Shown here piece by piece: positions 38,053-46,775 of a stretch of 64,000 bases of DNA. Within the stretch, counting starts at the first letter, position 1, and each line of letters starts with the position of its first letter. Position numbers and translations under genes: made by a program. Source of the stretch: Pseudomonadota bacterium. Lineage in GTDB: Bacteria > Pseudomonadota > Alphaproteobacteria > Rhizobiales > Rhizobiaceae. The notes beneath the pieces are model-generated. The model saw only the letters and a list, made by a program, of their open reading frames with translations. It was not told the origin of the DNA and did no database searches. The DNA lies in NCBI GenBank assembly GCA_020161665.1, contig JAIUPA010000041.1:78023-142022 (forward strand), read 5' to 3'.

Positions 38053-39270
38053 ATGACGCCGCAGCCGCCCGCCCGCTTCTTTGATCGCAAAACGCCGCCG
38101 CATATCGTCACGCTCGTTCTGATCGCCGGGCTTTCGGCCCTGAACCAGAACATCTTTCTGCCCGCGCTTCCGGAAATGGCGAGCTTCTTCAAAACCGACT
38201 ACGCCGTGATGCAATTGACGCTTTCGGGTTATCTCGCCGGAACAGCGCTGCTTCAGCTTGTGATCGGCCCGCTGTCCGACCGATACGGTCGCCGCCCGGT
38301 GATGATTGGCGCGCTGGCAATCATGCTGATCGCCACGCTCTTCTGCATTTTCGCAACAGATGTCACGGTGTTCCTCATCGCCCGTATGGTTCAGACCGCC
38401 GTTGTGGCCGGACTGGTCCTTTCCCGCGCCATCGTGCGCGATATGGTGCCGCTGGAAGAAGCAGCCTCCATGCTCGGCTATGTGACCATGGGCATGGCAC
38501 TGGTGCCGATGTTCGGCCCGGCGGTCGGCGGCATCTTGAGCGAAACGTTTGGCTGGCAGGCCTGCTTCGCGGCGCTCGCCATTCTCACCTTCCTGATCCT
38601 CATCATCGTCGCTGCCGACCTTGGCGAAACCAACCGCCAACCGATTGGCAGTTTCCGCGCCCAGTTCCGCGTCTGGCCGCATCTCCTTGCCTCGCGCCTG
38701 TTCTGGTCTTACGCCCTGATCTCGGTCTTTGTTTCAGGTGCCTTTTTCTCGTTCCTCGGTGGCGCGCCCTTTGCCGGAACAACCCTGCTGAAACTCTCGC
38801 CCAGCGCGCTCGGCTTGCAATTTCTCTACACCGCCGTCGGCTATATGGTCGGCAACTTCTTCTCCGGTCTGTTTGCGAAGCGCCTCGGCATCCGGCACAT
38901 GCTGGTGATTGGCAACGGCATCACCTTGATCGGCATCGGCTTTGCGCTGGTCATGGCCATGGCCGGGCACTTCACGGCCCTGTCCTTCTTCGGCTCCATG
39001 GTGCTGATGGGCCTTGGCAACGGCGTTGCTCTTCCGAGCGCCAATGCAGGCATGGTGAGCGTGCGACCGGACCTCGCAGGCTCGGCCTCCGGTCTGGGCG
39101 GCGCATTGACGCTCGGCCTCGGCGCCATCCTGTCCGTCATAGCCGCCTCGATCATGACCGAGGAAACCGGCGCCATGCCGCTGCTCATCGTCATGTTCAC
39201 CTGCGCCCTGATCGCCATGGTGAGCATCGCCACACTGCCGCGCAACCTCGATACCGTGGTGCGCGGATGA
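38053..39270 (+). CDS. Bcr/CflA-type MFS exporter
   Basis: 405 aa, 12 membrane helices. MFS motif A GPLSDRYGRRPVMIG between helices 2 and 3, and SRAIVRDMV in helix 4, typical of the Bcr/CflA drug-proton antiporters (bicyclomycin, sulfathiazole, chloramphenicol). The stop overlaps the mobA start (ATGA), so the two are translationally coupled. Confidence 0.92.
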   Translation: MTPQPPARFFDRKTPPHIVTLVLIAGLSALNQNIFLPALPEMASFFKTDYAVMQLTLSGYLAGTALLQLVIGPLSDRYGRRPVMIGALAIMLIATLFCIFATDVTVFLIARMVQTAVVAGLVLSRAIVRDMVPLEEAASMLGYVTMGMALVPMFGPAVGGILSETFGWQACFAALAILTFLILIIVAADLGETNRQPIGSFRAQFRVWPHLLASRLFWSYALISVFVSGAFFSFLGGAPFAGTTLLKLSPSALGLQFLYTAVGYMVGNFFSGLFAKRLGIRHMLVIGNGITLIGIGFALVMAMAGHFTALSFFGSMVLMGLGNGVALPSANAGMVSVRPDLAGSASGLGGALTLGLGAILSVIAASIMTEETGAMPLLIVMFTCALIAMVSIATLPRNLDTVVRG

Positions 39271-39881
39271 TGCGTCCGCCCGGCCTCATTCTGGCAGGAG
39301 GACAGTCCCGCCGCATGGGGGGCGACAAGACGATTCTGTCACTGGCAGGCCAGCCCCTCATCCGCCACGTTGTCGAGCGCGTTGCCCCGCAAACCGGACC
39401 TCTGTATATCGCCGGCCCGCCAACACTCACGACACTGACCGGCCTTCCAACATTGGCCGATGCGATGCCCGACAAGGCAGGCCCGCTGTCCGGCCTGATC
39501 GCCGGTCTGCGCCATGTGCGCGACCATCACCCGGATGCCAAAACGCTTCTGACCGTCCCCGCCGATTGTCCGTTTTTGCCCACCGATCTTGTGGCGCGCC
39601 TGGCCGCAAAATCAGGGGAAAAGCCGGTCGTCGCTTCGTCGGCTGACAGACTTCATCCGGTCATCGCGCTCTGGCCGATCCAGTGTCTGACACACCTCGA
39701 AACCGCACTCTTTAAAGACGGCGAACGGCGCATGCATGCGGTTCTGGAACGCTGCGGCTTTGAAACGATAGCCTTCGAATTTGTCGATTCACCTAACGGG
39801 AGGCATGACCCGTTCTTCAACATCAATACGCCGGAAGATATTGAAATCGCATCGCAATTCACAAGCGGAATCAGCACATAA
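39267..39881 (+). CDS. mobA: Molybdenum cofactor guanylyltransferase
   Basis: 204 aa. GTP-binding start LAGGQSRRMGGDK, later PADCPF and FNINTPED. Attaches GMP to Mo-molybdopterin to give the bis-MGD cofactor of DMSO-reductase-family enzymes. ATG overlaps the exporter stop; a second ATG follows directly. mobB, commonly adjacent, is not present; a 185-bp gap leads to an amino-acid transporter. Confidence 0.93.
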   Translation: MMRPPGLILAGGQSRRMGGDKTILSLAGQPLIRHVVERVAPQTGPLYIAGPPTLTTLTGLPTLADAMPDKAGPLSGLIAGLRHVRDHHPDAKTLLTVPADCPFLPTDLVARLAAKSGEKPVVASSADRLHPVIALWPIQCLTHLETALFKDGERRMHAVLERCGFETIAFEFVDSPNGRHDPFFNINTPEDIEIASQFTSGIST

Positions 39882-40066
39882 AGCTGCACCAGCGCAGCAC
39901 CTGCGGCACGGCGTACCATTAGACGGGAATCCGGTTGCTTTTTTCTGCGAAACGGTGCGACTATCGCATAATCGCCGGGGCAAACGTCCCGGCACACAAA
40001 TTCGCTACCGTCCGATGACCGGCCGTGGGGCTGGATCGGCGGCAGCAGCCAACAGAGAGGAAAATC

Positions 40067-40846
40067 ATGCGTAGCTCCATCCGTTTTCTCGCCGCGGCCT
40101 CCTTCGCCGCCCTGTCGCTCGTTTCGGGCGCTGCCATGGCTGAAGACAAGATCGTCATCGGGACCGAAGGCGCATACCCGCCCTTCAACGAACTGAAGAA
40201 GGACGGCACGCTGGTCGGTTTCGACATCGATATTGCCAAGGCGCTCTGCGAAGAAATGAAGGCATCCTGCACCTTCGTCACCAATGACTGGGACGGCATC
40301 ATTCCGGCCCTGCAGGCCAAGAAGTTCGACGCCATCATCGCTTCCATGTCGATCACGCCGGAGCGCCTGCAGAAGGTCGACTTCTCCGCCAAGTACTACA
40401 ACACCCCGCCGGCCATTGCCGTGCCGAAGGATTCGCCGCTGAAGGATGCCTCGCCGGAAAGCCTCAAGGGCAAGACGCTCGGCGCACAGGGCTCCACCAC
40501 CCACGCCAACTATGCCGAAAAGCACCTCAACGCCGCAGAGCTGAAGATTTATCCGACGGCTGACGAGTACAAGCTCGACGTGGCCGCTGGCCGTATCGAC
40601 GGCGTGGTGGACGACATCGTGGTTCTGACCGAATGGGTCAAGTCGGCTGAAGGCGCCTGCTGCAAGATCCTCGCCCCGCTTCCCGTCGATGAAGAAATCA
40701 ACGGCAAGGGTGCCGGTATTGCGGTTCGCAAGGGCGACACCGAACTGGCCGACAAGTTCACCAAGGCTATTGCCGGTATCCGCGCCAGCGGAAAGTACAA
40801 GGAAATTCAGGACAAGTACTTCGACTTCGACGTTTACGGCAAGTAA
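40067..40846 (+). CDS. Polar amino-acid ABC transporter substrate-binding protein
   Basis: 259 aa. Signal peptide (cleavage AMA|EDK), then a type-II periplasmic binding fold of the Lys/Arg/Orn (HisJ/LAO) class: IGTEGAYPPFNELKKDG, GFDIDIAKALC, WDGIIPALQAKKFDAIIASMSIT. AGAGAGGAAA precedes the ATG closely. Delivers the amino acid to the permease pair downstream. A strong hairpin lies between this gene and the permeases, so it is probably made in excess of them. Confidence 0.95.
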   Translation: MRSSIRFLAAASFAALSLVSGAAMAEDKIVIGTEGAYPPFNELKKDGTLVGFDIDIAKALCEEMKASCTFVTNDWDGIIPALQAKKFDAIIASMSITPERLQKVDFSAKYYNTPPAIAVPKDSPLKDASPESLKGKTLGAQGSTTHANYAEKHLNAAELKIYPTADEYKLDVAAGRIDGVVDDIVVLTEWVKSAEGACCKILAPLPVDEEINGKGAGIAVRKGDTELADKFTKAIAGIRASGKYKEIQDKYFDFDVYGK

Positions 40847-40855
40847 TGGCTTACA

Positions 40856-40890
40856 GGGCGCGGTTCCGGCCGCGCCCTTTCCTTATCTTT
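40856..40890 (+). terminator. Intra-operon terminator-like hairpin after the binding protein
   Basis: GGGCGCGG / CCGCGCCC stem, loop TTCCGG, followed by TTTCCTTATCTTT. Confidence 0.7.
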
Positions 40891-40938
40891 GAGAATGCAA
40901 TCATCAGCGGGCAATAAGACCTGCAAGGGGAATACGGA

Positions 40939-41742
40939 ATGGGCGGACTTTCTTCCGCATTCGGCTCGATCTGGGCCACTTTCCTTGATCTTTTCGATCC
41001 GTTTTGTGGTCGTTTCGGCATCTTCACCCTGTTCGGGGATGGATCTTTGCTGGCCTGCGGCGTCGATGGGTGGGGAGACGAAATCGGTTTTGGCGTCAAG
41101 ATCACCATGGCGCTGGCACTGGCAACACTTCCGCTTGGCCTGATCATCGGCTTTCTCGTCGCCCTCGCGGCCCAGTCGGAGGAAAAGTCTCTGCGCCTCT
41201 CGGCGGGCGTCTACACGACGATCTTCCGCGGCTTGCCCGAACTTCTGACGATCTTCATCATCTATTACGGTCTGCAAATGCTCATCCAGACGGTTCTGGC
41301 CGCCATCGGGTTCGAGCAGCGGATCGAAATCAACGCCTTTCTGGCGGGCATGGCAGCCCTTGCCATCGTCAACTCCGCCTATTCCTCGGAAGTCATGCTT
41401 TCGGCGTTTCGCGCCATCCCCAAGGGACAGTACGAAGCCGGGGCCGCCCTTGGCCTCAGCCGCACAAAGACCATGCTGCTGATTGTCCTGCCGCAGCTGA
41501 TCCGCATTGCCCTGCCCGGCCTCAACAATCTCTGGATGATCCTCCTCAAGGATACGTCCTACATTTCCGTCATCGGACTTTCGGAAATCATGCGCCAGAC
41601 CGGCGTTGCTGCGCGCAACACCAAGGAAGCCTTCTTCTTCTATTCCATCGCCTGCGGCCTCTACCTGCTGCTGGCCATGCTGTCGTCCTTCGGCCTGAGC
41701 TTCATTGATCGCTGGGCCAAGCGCTCGGAGGTCGGTCGATGA
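40939..41742 (+). CDS. Amino-acid ABC transporter permease (HisQ-like)
   Basis: 267 aa with five to six membrane helices and the ABC permease EAA motif region (GAALGLSRTKTMLLIVLPQLIRIALPGLNN). HisQ/ArtQ-type half of a heterodimeric permease for polar amino acids. Overlaps the next permease by ATGA. Confidence 0.94.
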   Translation: MGGLSSAFGSIWATFLDLFDPFCGRFGIFTLFGDGSLLACGVDGWGDEIGFGVKITMALALATLPLGLIIGFLVALAAQSEEKSLRLSAGVYTTIFRGLPELLTIFIIYYGLQMLIQTVLAAIGFEQRIEINAFLAGMAALAIVNSAYSSEVMLSAFRAIPKGQYEAGAALGLSRTKTMLLIVLPQLIRIALPGLNNLWMILLKDTSYISVIGLSEIMRQTGVAARNTKEAFFFYSIACGLYLLLAMLSSFGLSFIDRWAKRSEVGR

Positions 41743-42569
41743 GCCACGCCCTTGAACTCATTCCGCCGCGCCCGGCCCCGCCCGAAGCGTACCGGCAAGT
41801 CACCCCGGCCCGCCTGTTCGGCTTCGCCCTTCTGGCGCTATGGTTCCTGCTCGGCCTCGCGCTTTTGGGCATGATGGTGTTCAACTGGGACACCGAAAAA
41901 TTCGTGAAATATGGCCCGCGCTATATCTCGGGTCTGGGCGTTACCCTGACGCTCGTGACCACTTCGATCATTTTCGGCGCGCTTCTGTCTCTGCCGATCA
42001 CCTTTGCCCGCATGTCGAAGAACCGCGTCCTCAACACGCTGTCCTACGTCTATGTGTATGTCTTCCGCTCGACGCCACTGCTCGCGCAGCTCTTCCTGAT
42101 CTATTACGGGCTTGGCATGTTCCGCCCGCAGCTGGAACAAGTCGGCCTGTGGTGGTTCTTCAAGGACGCCTGGTATTGCGGCCTGCTCTCCTTCGCGCTG
42201 AACACCGCCGCCTATCAGGCCGAAATCCTGCGTGGCGCCATTCAGAGCGTGCCGCGCGGCCAGCACGAGGGTGCCGCCTCGCTCGGCATTCCCAAAGCCG
42301 TCACCTTCTTCAAGATCATCCTGCCGCAGGCCCTGATCGTGGCGCTTCGCCCTTACGGCAATGAAATCATCCTGATGATCAAGGGTTCGGCGGTTGTTGC
42401 AATCGTCACCGTCTTCGATCTCATGGGCGAAACCCGCTACGCCTTCTCCCGCACCTTCGACTATCAGGCCTATCTGTGGGCCGCGATCTTCTATCTGGCG
42501 ATCGTCGAAGCCCTGCGTCATGTCTGGGCCTGGCTGGAGGCGCGTCTGACCCGTCACCTCAAGCGGTGA
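41739..42569 (+). CDS. Amino-acid ABC transporter permease (HisM-like)
   Basis: 276 aa, second permease half, EAA loop GAASLGIPKAVTFFKIILPQALIVALRPYGN. Overlaps the first permease by 4 bp. No ATP-binding subunit (HisP) is encoded on either side: the next genes are usg and a methyltransferase. The ATPase must come from another locus or be shared. Confidence 0.94.
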   Translation: MSHALELIPPRPAPPEAYRQVTPARLFGFALLALWFLLGLALLGMMVFNWDTEKFVKYGPRYISGLGVTLTLVTTSIIFGALLSLPITFARMSKNRVLNTLSYVYVYVFRSTPLLAQLFLIYYGLGMFRPQLEQVGLWWFFKDAWYCGLLSFALNTAAYQAEILRGAIQSVPRGQHEGAASLGIPKAVTFFKIILPQALIVALRPYGNEIILMIKGSAVVAIVTVFDLMGETRYAFSRTFDYQAYLWAAIFYLAIVEALRHVWAWLEARLTRHLKR

Positions 42570-42654
42570 CGGGCAAAGCCCACTGGCAGCACTCACAAGA
42601 CGAGGCTGCTAGTAGATTGTTTTCAATGACAAATTTCGCACGAAATGCGTTTTG

Positions 42655-42669
42655 TTAAGCTTCGATTAA
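42655..42669 (+). promoter_or_regulatory. Perfect CtrA box upstream of usg
   Basis: TTAA GCTTCGA TTAA, 53 bp before the usg ATG, matching the TTAA-N7-TTAA consensus exactly. Confidence 0.6.
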
Positions 42670-42721
42670 GCAAGATCTGGTGCCATGGGCAAGTCGATCC
42701 GGCTAATTCGGGAGCACGCAG

Positions 42722-42988
42722 ATGCACGAAGAAATGGAATTGATGCTGAAGGGCTATGGCCTGACCACAGCCCATATCTTTTATCGCCTGCCCGACCATC
42801 CGTCCCTGCTGCAGACCTATCTCTGGCAGGATTATGATCTGGCCCCGGACTTCCCCCAGATGAAAGGCTTTCTGAAATTCTGGGAGGAAAAGCTCGAGGG
42901 ACCGCTGCATTCGGTGCGCTATGTACACCGCAAGCTGATTACAGCCACGGAATGGCGGGCTTTGAAGGGCGAATTCATCCTGCACTGA
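42722..42988 (+). CDS. usg: Usg family protein
   Basis: 88 aa (LMLKGYGLTTAHIFYRLPDHPSLLQTYLWQDYDLAPDFPQMKGFLKFWEEKLEGPLHSV). Small conserved alphaproteobacterial family with no known reaction; basic-acidic, no membrane helix. A perfect CtrA box lies 53 bp upstream, suggesting cell-cycle timed expression. Monocistronic. Confidence 0.92.
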   Translation: MHEEMELMLKGYGLTTAHIFYRLPDHPSLLQTYLWQDYDLAPDFPQMKGFLKFWEEKLEGPLHSVRYVHRKLITATEWRALKGEFILH

Positions 42989-43073
42989 CCACCCGTTCCA
43001 CCTTCTGTGTTGCGCAGCAAGGCTCGCAAGGCTAGAGCATCGCTCAGATTTTGCGAAAACGGAGCGGCATGCG

Positions 43074-43892
43074 ATGAGCAAGCAGAAGATTGACGAGGAA
43101 GCCCTGGCGGAAGCCTATAACCGCGCTCTGGCCCTGGAAAAGGCCGGCGATGTGGACGCCGCCGTGAAGGCTTACGAGGACGTTCTGGCCATCGATCCCG
43201 AAGATCATGGCGGTGCAGCCGTGCGCATCGCCGCCATGGGGCGCGGCGAAACGCCGACCAAGGCACCGGATGCCTATGTCGAAACCCTCTTTGACCAGCA
43301 CGCCGAAGCCTTTGAGGACATTCTGGTCGAGCAGCTCGGCTATGCCGTGCCGGTTCTGGTGCGCCAGCGCCTGCAGACGCTCGGTCTCGGCCCCTTCAAG
43401 CGCATGCTGGACCTCGGCTGCGGTACAGGCCTCACGGGCGGTACGCTGCGTGATCTGGTCGAAGACATCACCGGCCTCGACATTTCCGAAAACATGGTCG
43501 AAATCGCCCATGAAAAGGAACTCTACGACACGCTTTACGTGGCAGAGGTCGAGGACTTTCTGGAAGACAATGACGACGAGCCCTTTGACCTGATCACGGC
43601 AACCGATGTGCTTCCCTATCTCGGCGCACTGGAACCGCTCCTCTTCGGGGCCGCGGAAAACATGGTGCCCGGTGGCCTGCTGATCTTCTCGTCGGAAACC
43701 TTGGCCGATGCGGTTATGGCCGGTCGCCCTTATATGGTCGGCCCGCACCAGCGCTTCGCCCACGCACAGGACTATGTGCTCGCCCGTCTGGCTGAAACCG
43801 GCTTTGAGCTGGTGGAGATCACCGACATCAACGTGCGCATGCAGGATGGCGAACCGACGCCGGGCCACCTGTTCATTGCCCGCCTGAAGTAA
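43074..43892 (+). CDS. SAM-dependent methyltransferase with N-terminal TPR-like helices
   Basis: 272 aa. Residues 1-55 form a TPR-like pair of helices (AYNRALALEKAGDVDAAVKAYEDVLAIDP). Residues about 100-230 are a class I methyltransferase: motif I LDLGCGTGLTG, acidic loop GLDISENMVEIAHEKE and LITATDVLPYLG. Substrate unknown; the TPR part suggests a protein partner. Start ATG 43074. Confidence 0.9.
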   Translation: MSKQKIDEEALAEAYNRALALEKAGDVDAAVKAYEDVLAIDPEDHGGAAVRIAAMGRGETPTKAPDAYVETLFDQHAEAFEDILVEQLGYAVPVLVRQRLQTLGLGPFKRMLDLGCGTGLTGGTLRDLVEDITGLDISENMVEIAHEKELYDTLYVAEVEDFLEDNDDEPFDLITATDVLPYLGALEPLLFGAAENMVPGGLLIFSSETLADAVMAGRPYMVGPHQRFAHAQDYVLARLAETGFELVEITDINVRMQDGEPTPGHLFIARLK

Positions 43893-43900
43893 AACGAAAA

Positions 43901-43920
43901 AGGGCCGCGAAAGCGGCCCT
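43901..43920 (+). terminator. Hairpin after methyltransferase
   Basis: AGGGCCGC / GCGGCCCT with GAAA loop, 9 bp after the stop; T-tract is absent (GAGATTGATG), so efficiency is uncertain. Confidence 0.45.
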
Positions 43921-43975
43921 GAGATTGATGAGAACCCCTTCTGCACATTCTTATAGGTAGAACGGATATCGATCT

Positions 43976-44116
43976 CCCCTTCTCCCCGCCTGCGGGGAGA
44001 AGGTCGCGGCAGCGGGATGAGGGGCGAAAAAACGCACTAATTCATCATCTTAGACGTATTTTACCTGCGGCTTTGCCCCTCACCCCAACCCTCTCCCCGC
44101 AGGCGGGGCGAGGGGG
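43976..44116. repeat. Intergenic palindromic element (~140 bp, RIME-like)
   Basis: Two inverted arms of about 40-50 bp (CCCCTTCTCCCCGCCTGCGGGGAG... and its imperfect complement ...CTCCCCGCAGGCGGGGCGAGGGGG), each itself a hairpin (CTCCCCGCCTGCGGGGAG), around a short AT-rich centre. This matches the type of mosaic palindromic repeats scattered between genes in rhizobia. No coding content. Confidence 0.75.
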
Positions 44117-44136
44117 AATAGAGGTCCAGGATTACC

Positions 44137-44625
44137 TCAGTCCTCGTTGGACTTCTGCGTATCGAGGATCATGTAATCGAGCGGCAGTTCGGTCGTATAC
44201 TTGATCTGCTCCATCGCAAAAGCCGAGGACACATCGCGGATCTCGATCTTGGCGATCAGACGCTTGTAGAAGGCATCATAAGCCCCGATATCCGGCACCA
44301 CGACGCGCAGTAGATAATCCACATCGCCGCTCATGCGGTAGAACTCGACCACTTCCGGGAATTCGCCGATCACCTCGGAGAACCGCTTCAGCCATTCGAT
44401 GGAGTGGCTGTTGGTGCGGATCGACACGAAGACCGTCACCTTGGTGTTGACCTTGACCGGATCGAGCAGCGCCACGCGACGGCGAATGACGCCATCTTCT
44501 TCCATCTTCTGGATACGCCGCCAGCACGGCGTCGTCGAAAGACCAACCTTCTTGGCAAGGTCAGCGACGGCAAGCGTGGAATCCTCTTGCAACAGGCGCA
44601 GGATTTTGCGGTCGAGGCGATCCAT
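44137..44625 (-). CDS. Lrp/AsnC-family transcription regulator
   Basis: 162 aa. N-terminal helix-turn-helix (LDRKILRLLQEDSTLAVADLAKKVGLSTTPCWRRIQKMEEDG) and C-terminal RAM/ligand-binding domain (VTVFVSIRTNS ... DYLLRVVVPDIGAYDAFYKRL). Likely senses an amino acid and self-associates as dimers or octamers. ATG 44625 has GGAG at 7 nt. No target gene is obvious on either side. Confidence 0.93.
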   Translation of the reverse strand: MDRLDRKILRLLQEDSTLAVADLAKKVGLSTTPCWRRIQKMEEDGVIRRRVALLDPVKVNTKVTVFVSIRTNSHSIEWLKRFSEVIGEFPEVVEFYRMSGDVDYLLRVVVPDIGAYDAFYKRLIAKIEIRDVSSAFAMEQIKYTTELPLDYMILDTQKSNED

Positions 44626-44692
44626 GATCATTCTCCAATGAAATAATTTTCCGATTTATAGCGCTTTTCTCGGGATTTGAAAGAACCTCATT

Positions 44693-45364
44693 CTAAAAAG
44701 AAAGCATTTCTACGCTGCGGCGCAACTGTGGCAAGACATTCTCCTCAAACCACGGATGGCGCTTCAACCATGCTGAATTTCGCCAGCTGGGATGCGGAAG
44801 CGGCAGAACGCGGGGACTGTCATTGGCCAGAAAAGTGTCACGCCAATGGGCAACCGTCTCCGTCATCGAGGCCTTGCGCCGCGAACCGAGATGATAGGCC
44901 TGCGCATGCTGGCCGATGGCCAGAACAAGCTCCACCTGCGGCATCGCGGCCATGATTTTCTGCCGCCAGTGTGGCGCGCACTCGCGGCGCGGCGGCAGAT
45001 CATGGTTTTGCGCATCATAACCCGGAAAGCAAAGCCCCATGGGGACAATGGCAAAGCGCGCCGGATCATAAAAGGCCTCGCGATCCACGCCCATCCACTG
45101 CCGCAAGCGGTCACCGGAAGCATCATTGAACGGCAGGCCGCTTTGATGCACCCGAAGCCCCGGCGCCTGCCCGGCGATCAGAATACGCGCCGTTTTCGAA
45201 AGAACGGCCACGGGCAGCGGCTCATGCGGCAACCGATCCGCCTCGCCTTTGGCGGGATGGTCCCGGCACAAGCGGCAGGCGGCTATCTCGGCGGCCAGCG
45301 CATCGAGCGCACCTGACCCCCCGCCATCATCGCCGCCAACAACCACCGCCCCGTGCCGGCTCAT
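44693..45364 (-). CDS. Uracil-DNA glycosylase family protein with Fe-S pattern
   Basis: 223 aa. Uracil-binding motif GQAPGLRVHQSGLPFNDASGDRLR (about 65-88) and the HPSWRN motif near 200 identify the family. Four cysteines, C30-x2-C33 and C112-x16-C129, match the C-x2-C ... C-x(14-17)-C spacing of 4Fe-4S cluster family-4 enzymes. Its motif I reads GQAPG, not the typical family-4 GEAPG, so true uracil excision is not certain. Translationally coupled (ATGA) to the GST upstream. Confidence 0.85.
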   Translation of the reverse strand: MSRHGAVVVGGDDGGGSGALDALAAEIAACRLCRDHPAKGEADRLPHEPLPVAVLSKTARILIAGQAPGLRVHQSGLPFNDASGDRLRQWMGVDREAFYDPARFAIVPMGLCFPGYDAQNHDLPPRRECAPHWRQKIMAAMPQVELVLAIGQHAQAYHLGSRRKASMTETVAHWRDTFLANDSPRVLPLPHPSWRNSAWLKRHPWFEENVLPQLRRSVEMLSF

Positions 45365-45972
45365 GCGCTGACGGAAGGACGCGCGGACACCACCCGATGC
45401 CAGCGCCACACATTGGCATATTCTTCCGGACAGGTGATGCGGGCAGGTTTCATGAAATCGAACGCCACCAGCGCGGTGATGTCCGCCACGGAAAAATGCT
45501 CCCCGGCAATGTAGGAGCGTTCGGCGAGTTCCCGATCCAGAAGAGCCAGAAAAGCGAGCGCCTTGGGCTTGTTCGCTTCACCCCATTCAGGCACCTGCGG
45601 CACTTCGGACGCCACCATGGCCGGATGCAGATGCCGGAAGGCGGAAAGCACCGCCATGACGAAGTTCAGTTCCACGCGCCGGTTCCACATCTCGACAAAG
45701 GCTTTTTCGCGCGCATCGCGCCCGAACAGCGGCGGCTCGGGGTGCGTTTCCTCAAAATAGCGGCAGATGGCGATGGATTCCGAAAGCACGGCACCGTCAT
45801 GAAACTCGAGAAACGGCAATTGCCTGAGCGGGTTCATGGCCGCAACCTCGGGCGAGCGATGCTGCATCGCGCCCATGTCCACTTCCACGGTCTCGACCTC
45901 GATGCCTTTTTCCTTGAGAAAAATACGCACCCGCCGCGGATTGGGCGCCCATTTGGAACTGTAAAGCTTCAT
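45361..45972 (-). CDS. Glutathione S-transferase family protein
   Basis: 203 aa. Thioredoxin-like N-terminal domain (MKLYSSKWAPNPRRVRIFLKEKG, cis-Pro in RQLPFLE, SES in VLSESIAICRYF) and helical C-terminal domain (SYIAGEHFSVADITALVAFDF). Overlaps the nuclease and uracil-glycosylase genes by ATGA on both sides. Substrate unknown. Confidence 0.92.
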   Translation of the reverse strand: MKLYSSKWAPNPRRVRIFLKEKGIEVETVEVDMGAMQHRSPEVAAMNPLRQLPFLEFHDGAVLSESIAICRYFEETHPEPPLFGRDAREKAFVEMWNRRVELNFVMAVLSAFRHLHPAMVASEVPQVPEWGEANKPKALAFLALLDRELAERSYIAGEHFSVADITALVAFDFMKPARITCPEEYANVWRWHRVVSARPSVSA

Positions 45973-46574
45973 GGCAAATCCTCCTCTTGCCGCTCGAATC
46001 CGAAAAAGCGCAGAACATCATGGATGAACGAACGCAGACCTCCTCCGTCCACATCGCCGTTAACCCGTCGCCAGTCCTGAGGCCGCTCAAAGGGCCCGGC
46101 CCAAAGCCCACGTCCCTCGTCCCGCGCCTTCGCTTCCAGACCACGATAATCCACGCCGCGCGACGGATAGGCAATGGCCAATCCCTCCTCGATCATCCGC
46201 GCATTGAGATCGCTCTCACCGCGAAGGCACACGACAAGAAGCCGCCCGTAACGGTCCCTCTCCCGGCCATGGCAAAGGATGCCGCCGCCCGCGACCAGAC
46301 GCAACAATTGCTCGCGCGCCACCTCGCCACAGGCCCATCGCGCATCGGATGCACCGCAGGTTTGCGCCCGTTCCGGCGCATCTATCCCCTTGAGACGATA
46401 GCGTTTTCCGTTCAAAGACAGCGTATCACCATCACTGACGCGAAAGGCGCCCTGAACCGTCTCTTCCGTCGCTGAGGCCGGCGGCTGGTTGACACGCGCA
46501 GCAATCAGCAGGCCAAAGATCAACAGGGCCGCACCTGTGAGAAAATCGCGAATGATGCGGAAACTGCGCGACAC
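45969..46574 (-). CDS. Thermonuclease-like (SNase) protein with N-terminal anchor
   Basis: 201 aa. Membrane/signal helix (about 10-30, FLTGAALLIFGLLIAARV), then a staphylococcal-nuclease fold: DGDTL and RLKGIDAPERAQ (active-site Arg, Asp, Glu) and RDRYGRLL (second Arg). Probably periplasmic, anchored or secreted, Ca-dependent nuclease. First of a three-gene coupled operon with GST and uracil-glycosylase-like genes. Confidence 0.9.
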   Translation of the reverse strand: MSRSFRIIRDFLTGAALLIFGLLIAARVNQPPASATEETVQGAFRVSDGDTLSLNGKRYRLKGIDAPERAQTCGASDARWACGEVAREQLLRLVAGGGILCHGRERDRYGRLLVVCLRGESDLNARMIEEGLAIAYPSRGVDYRGLEAKARDEGRGLWAGPFERPQDWRRVNGDVDGGGLRSFIHDVLRFFGFERQEEDLP

Positions 46575-46775
46575 GTCCCTGCCCCGTTAAAGCCGTCCAC
46601 CACGGCCAAAACGCCTCTCCTGAAGCGAATCGTCAGTGGCTTGCCCACCAGTCTAGCAGCCCCAGTTCCATCGGTTGGTGGCCCCCGTGAATATGGCAAA
46701 CAAATCCTTTCGGCAGCATCTTCTTAAGGATTTCGCTTTACGCTTTGGCCAAACTGCGACTGGGCATCTGGCGTT

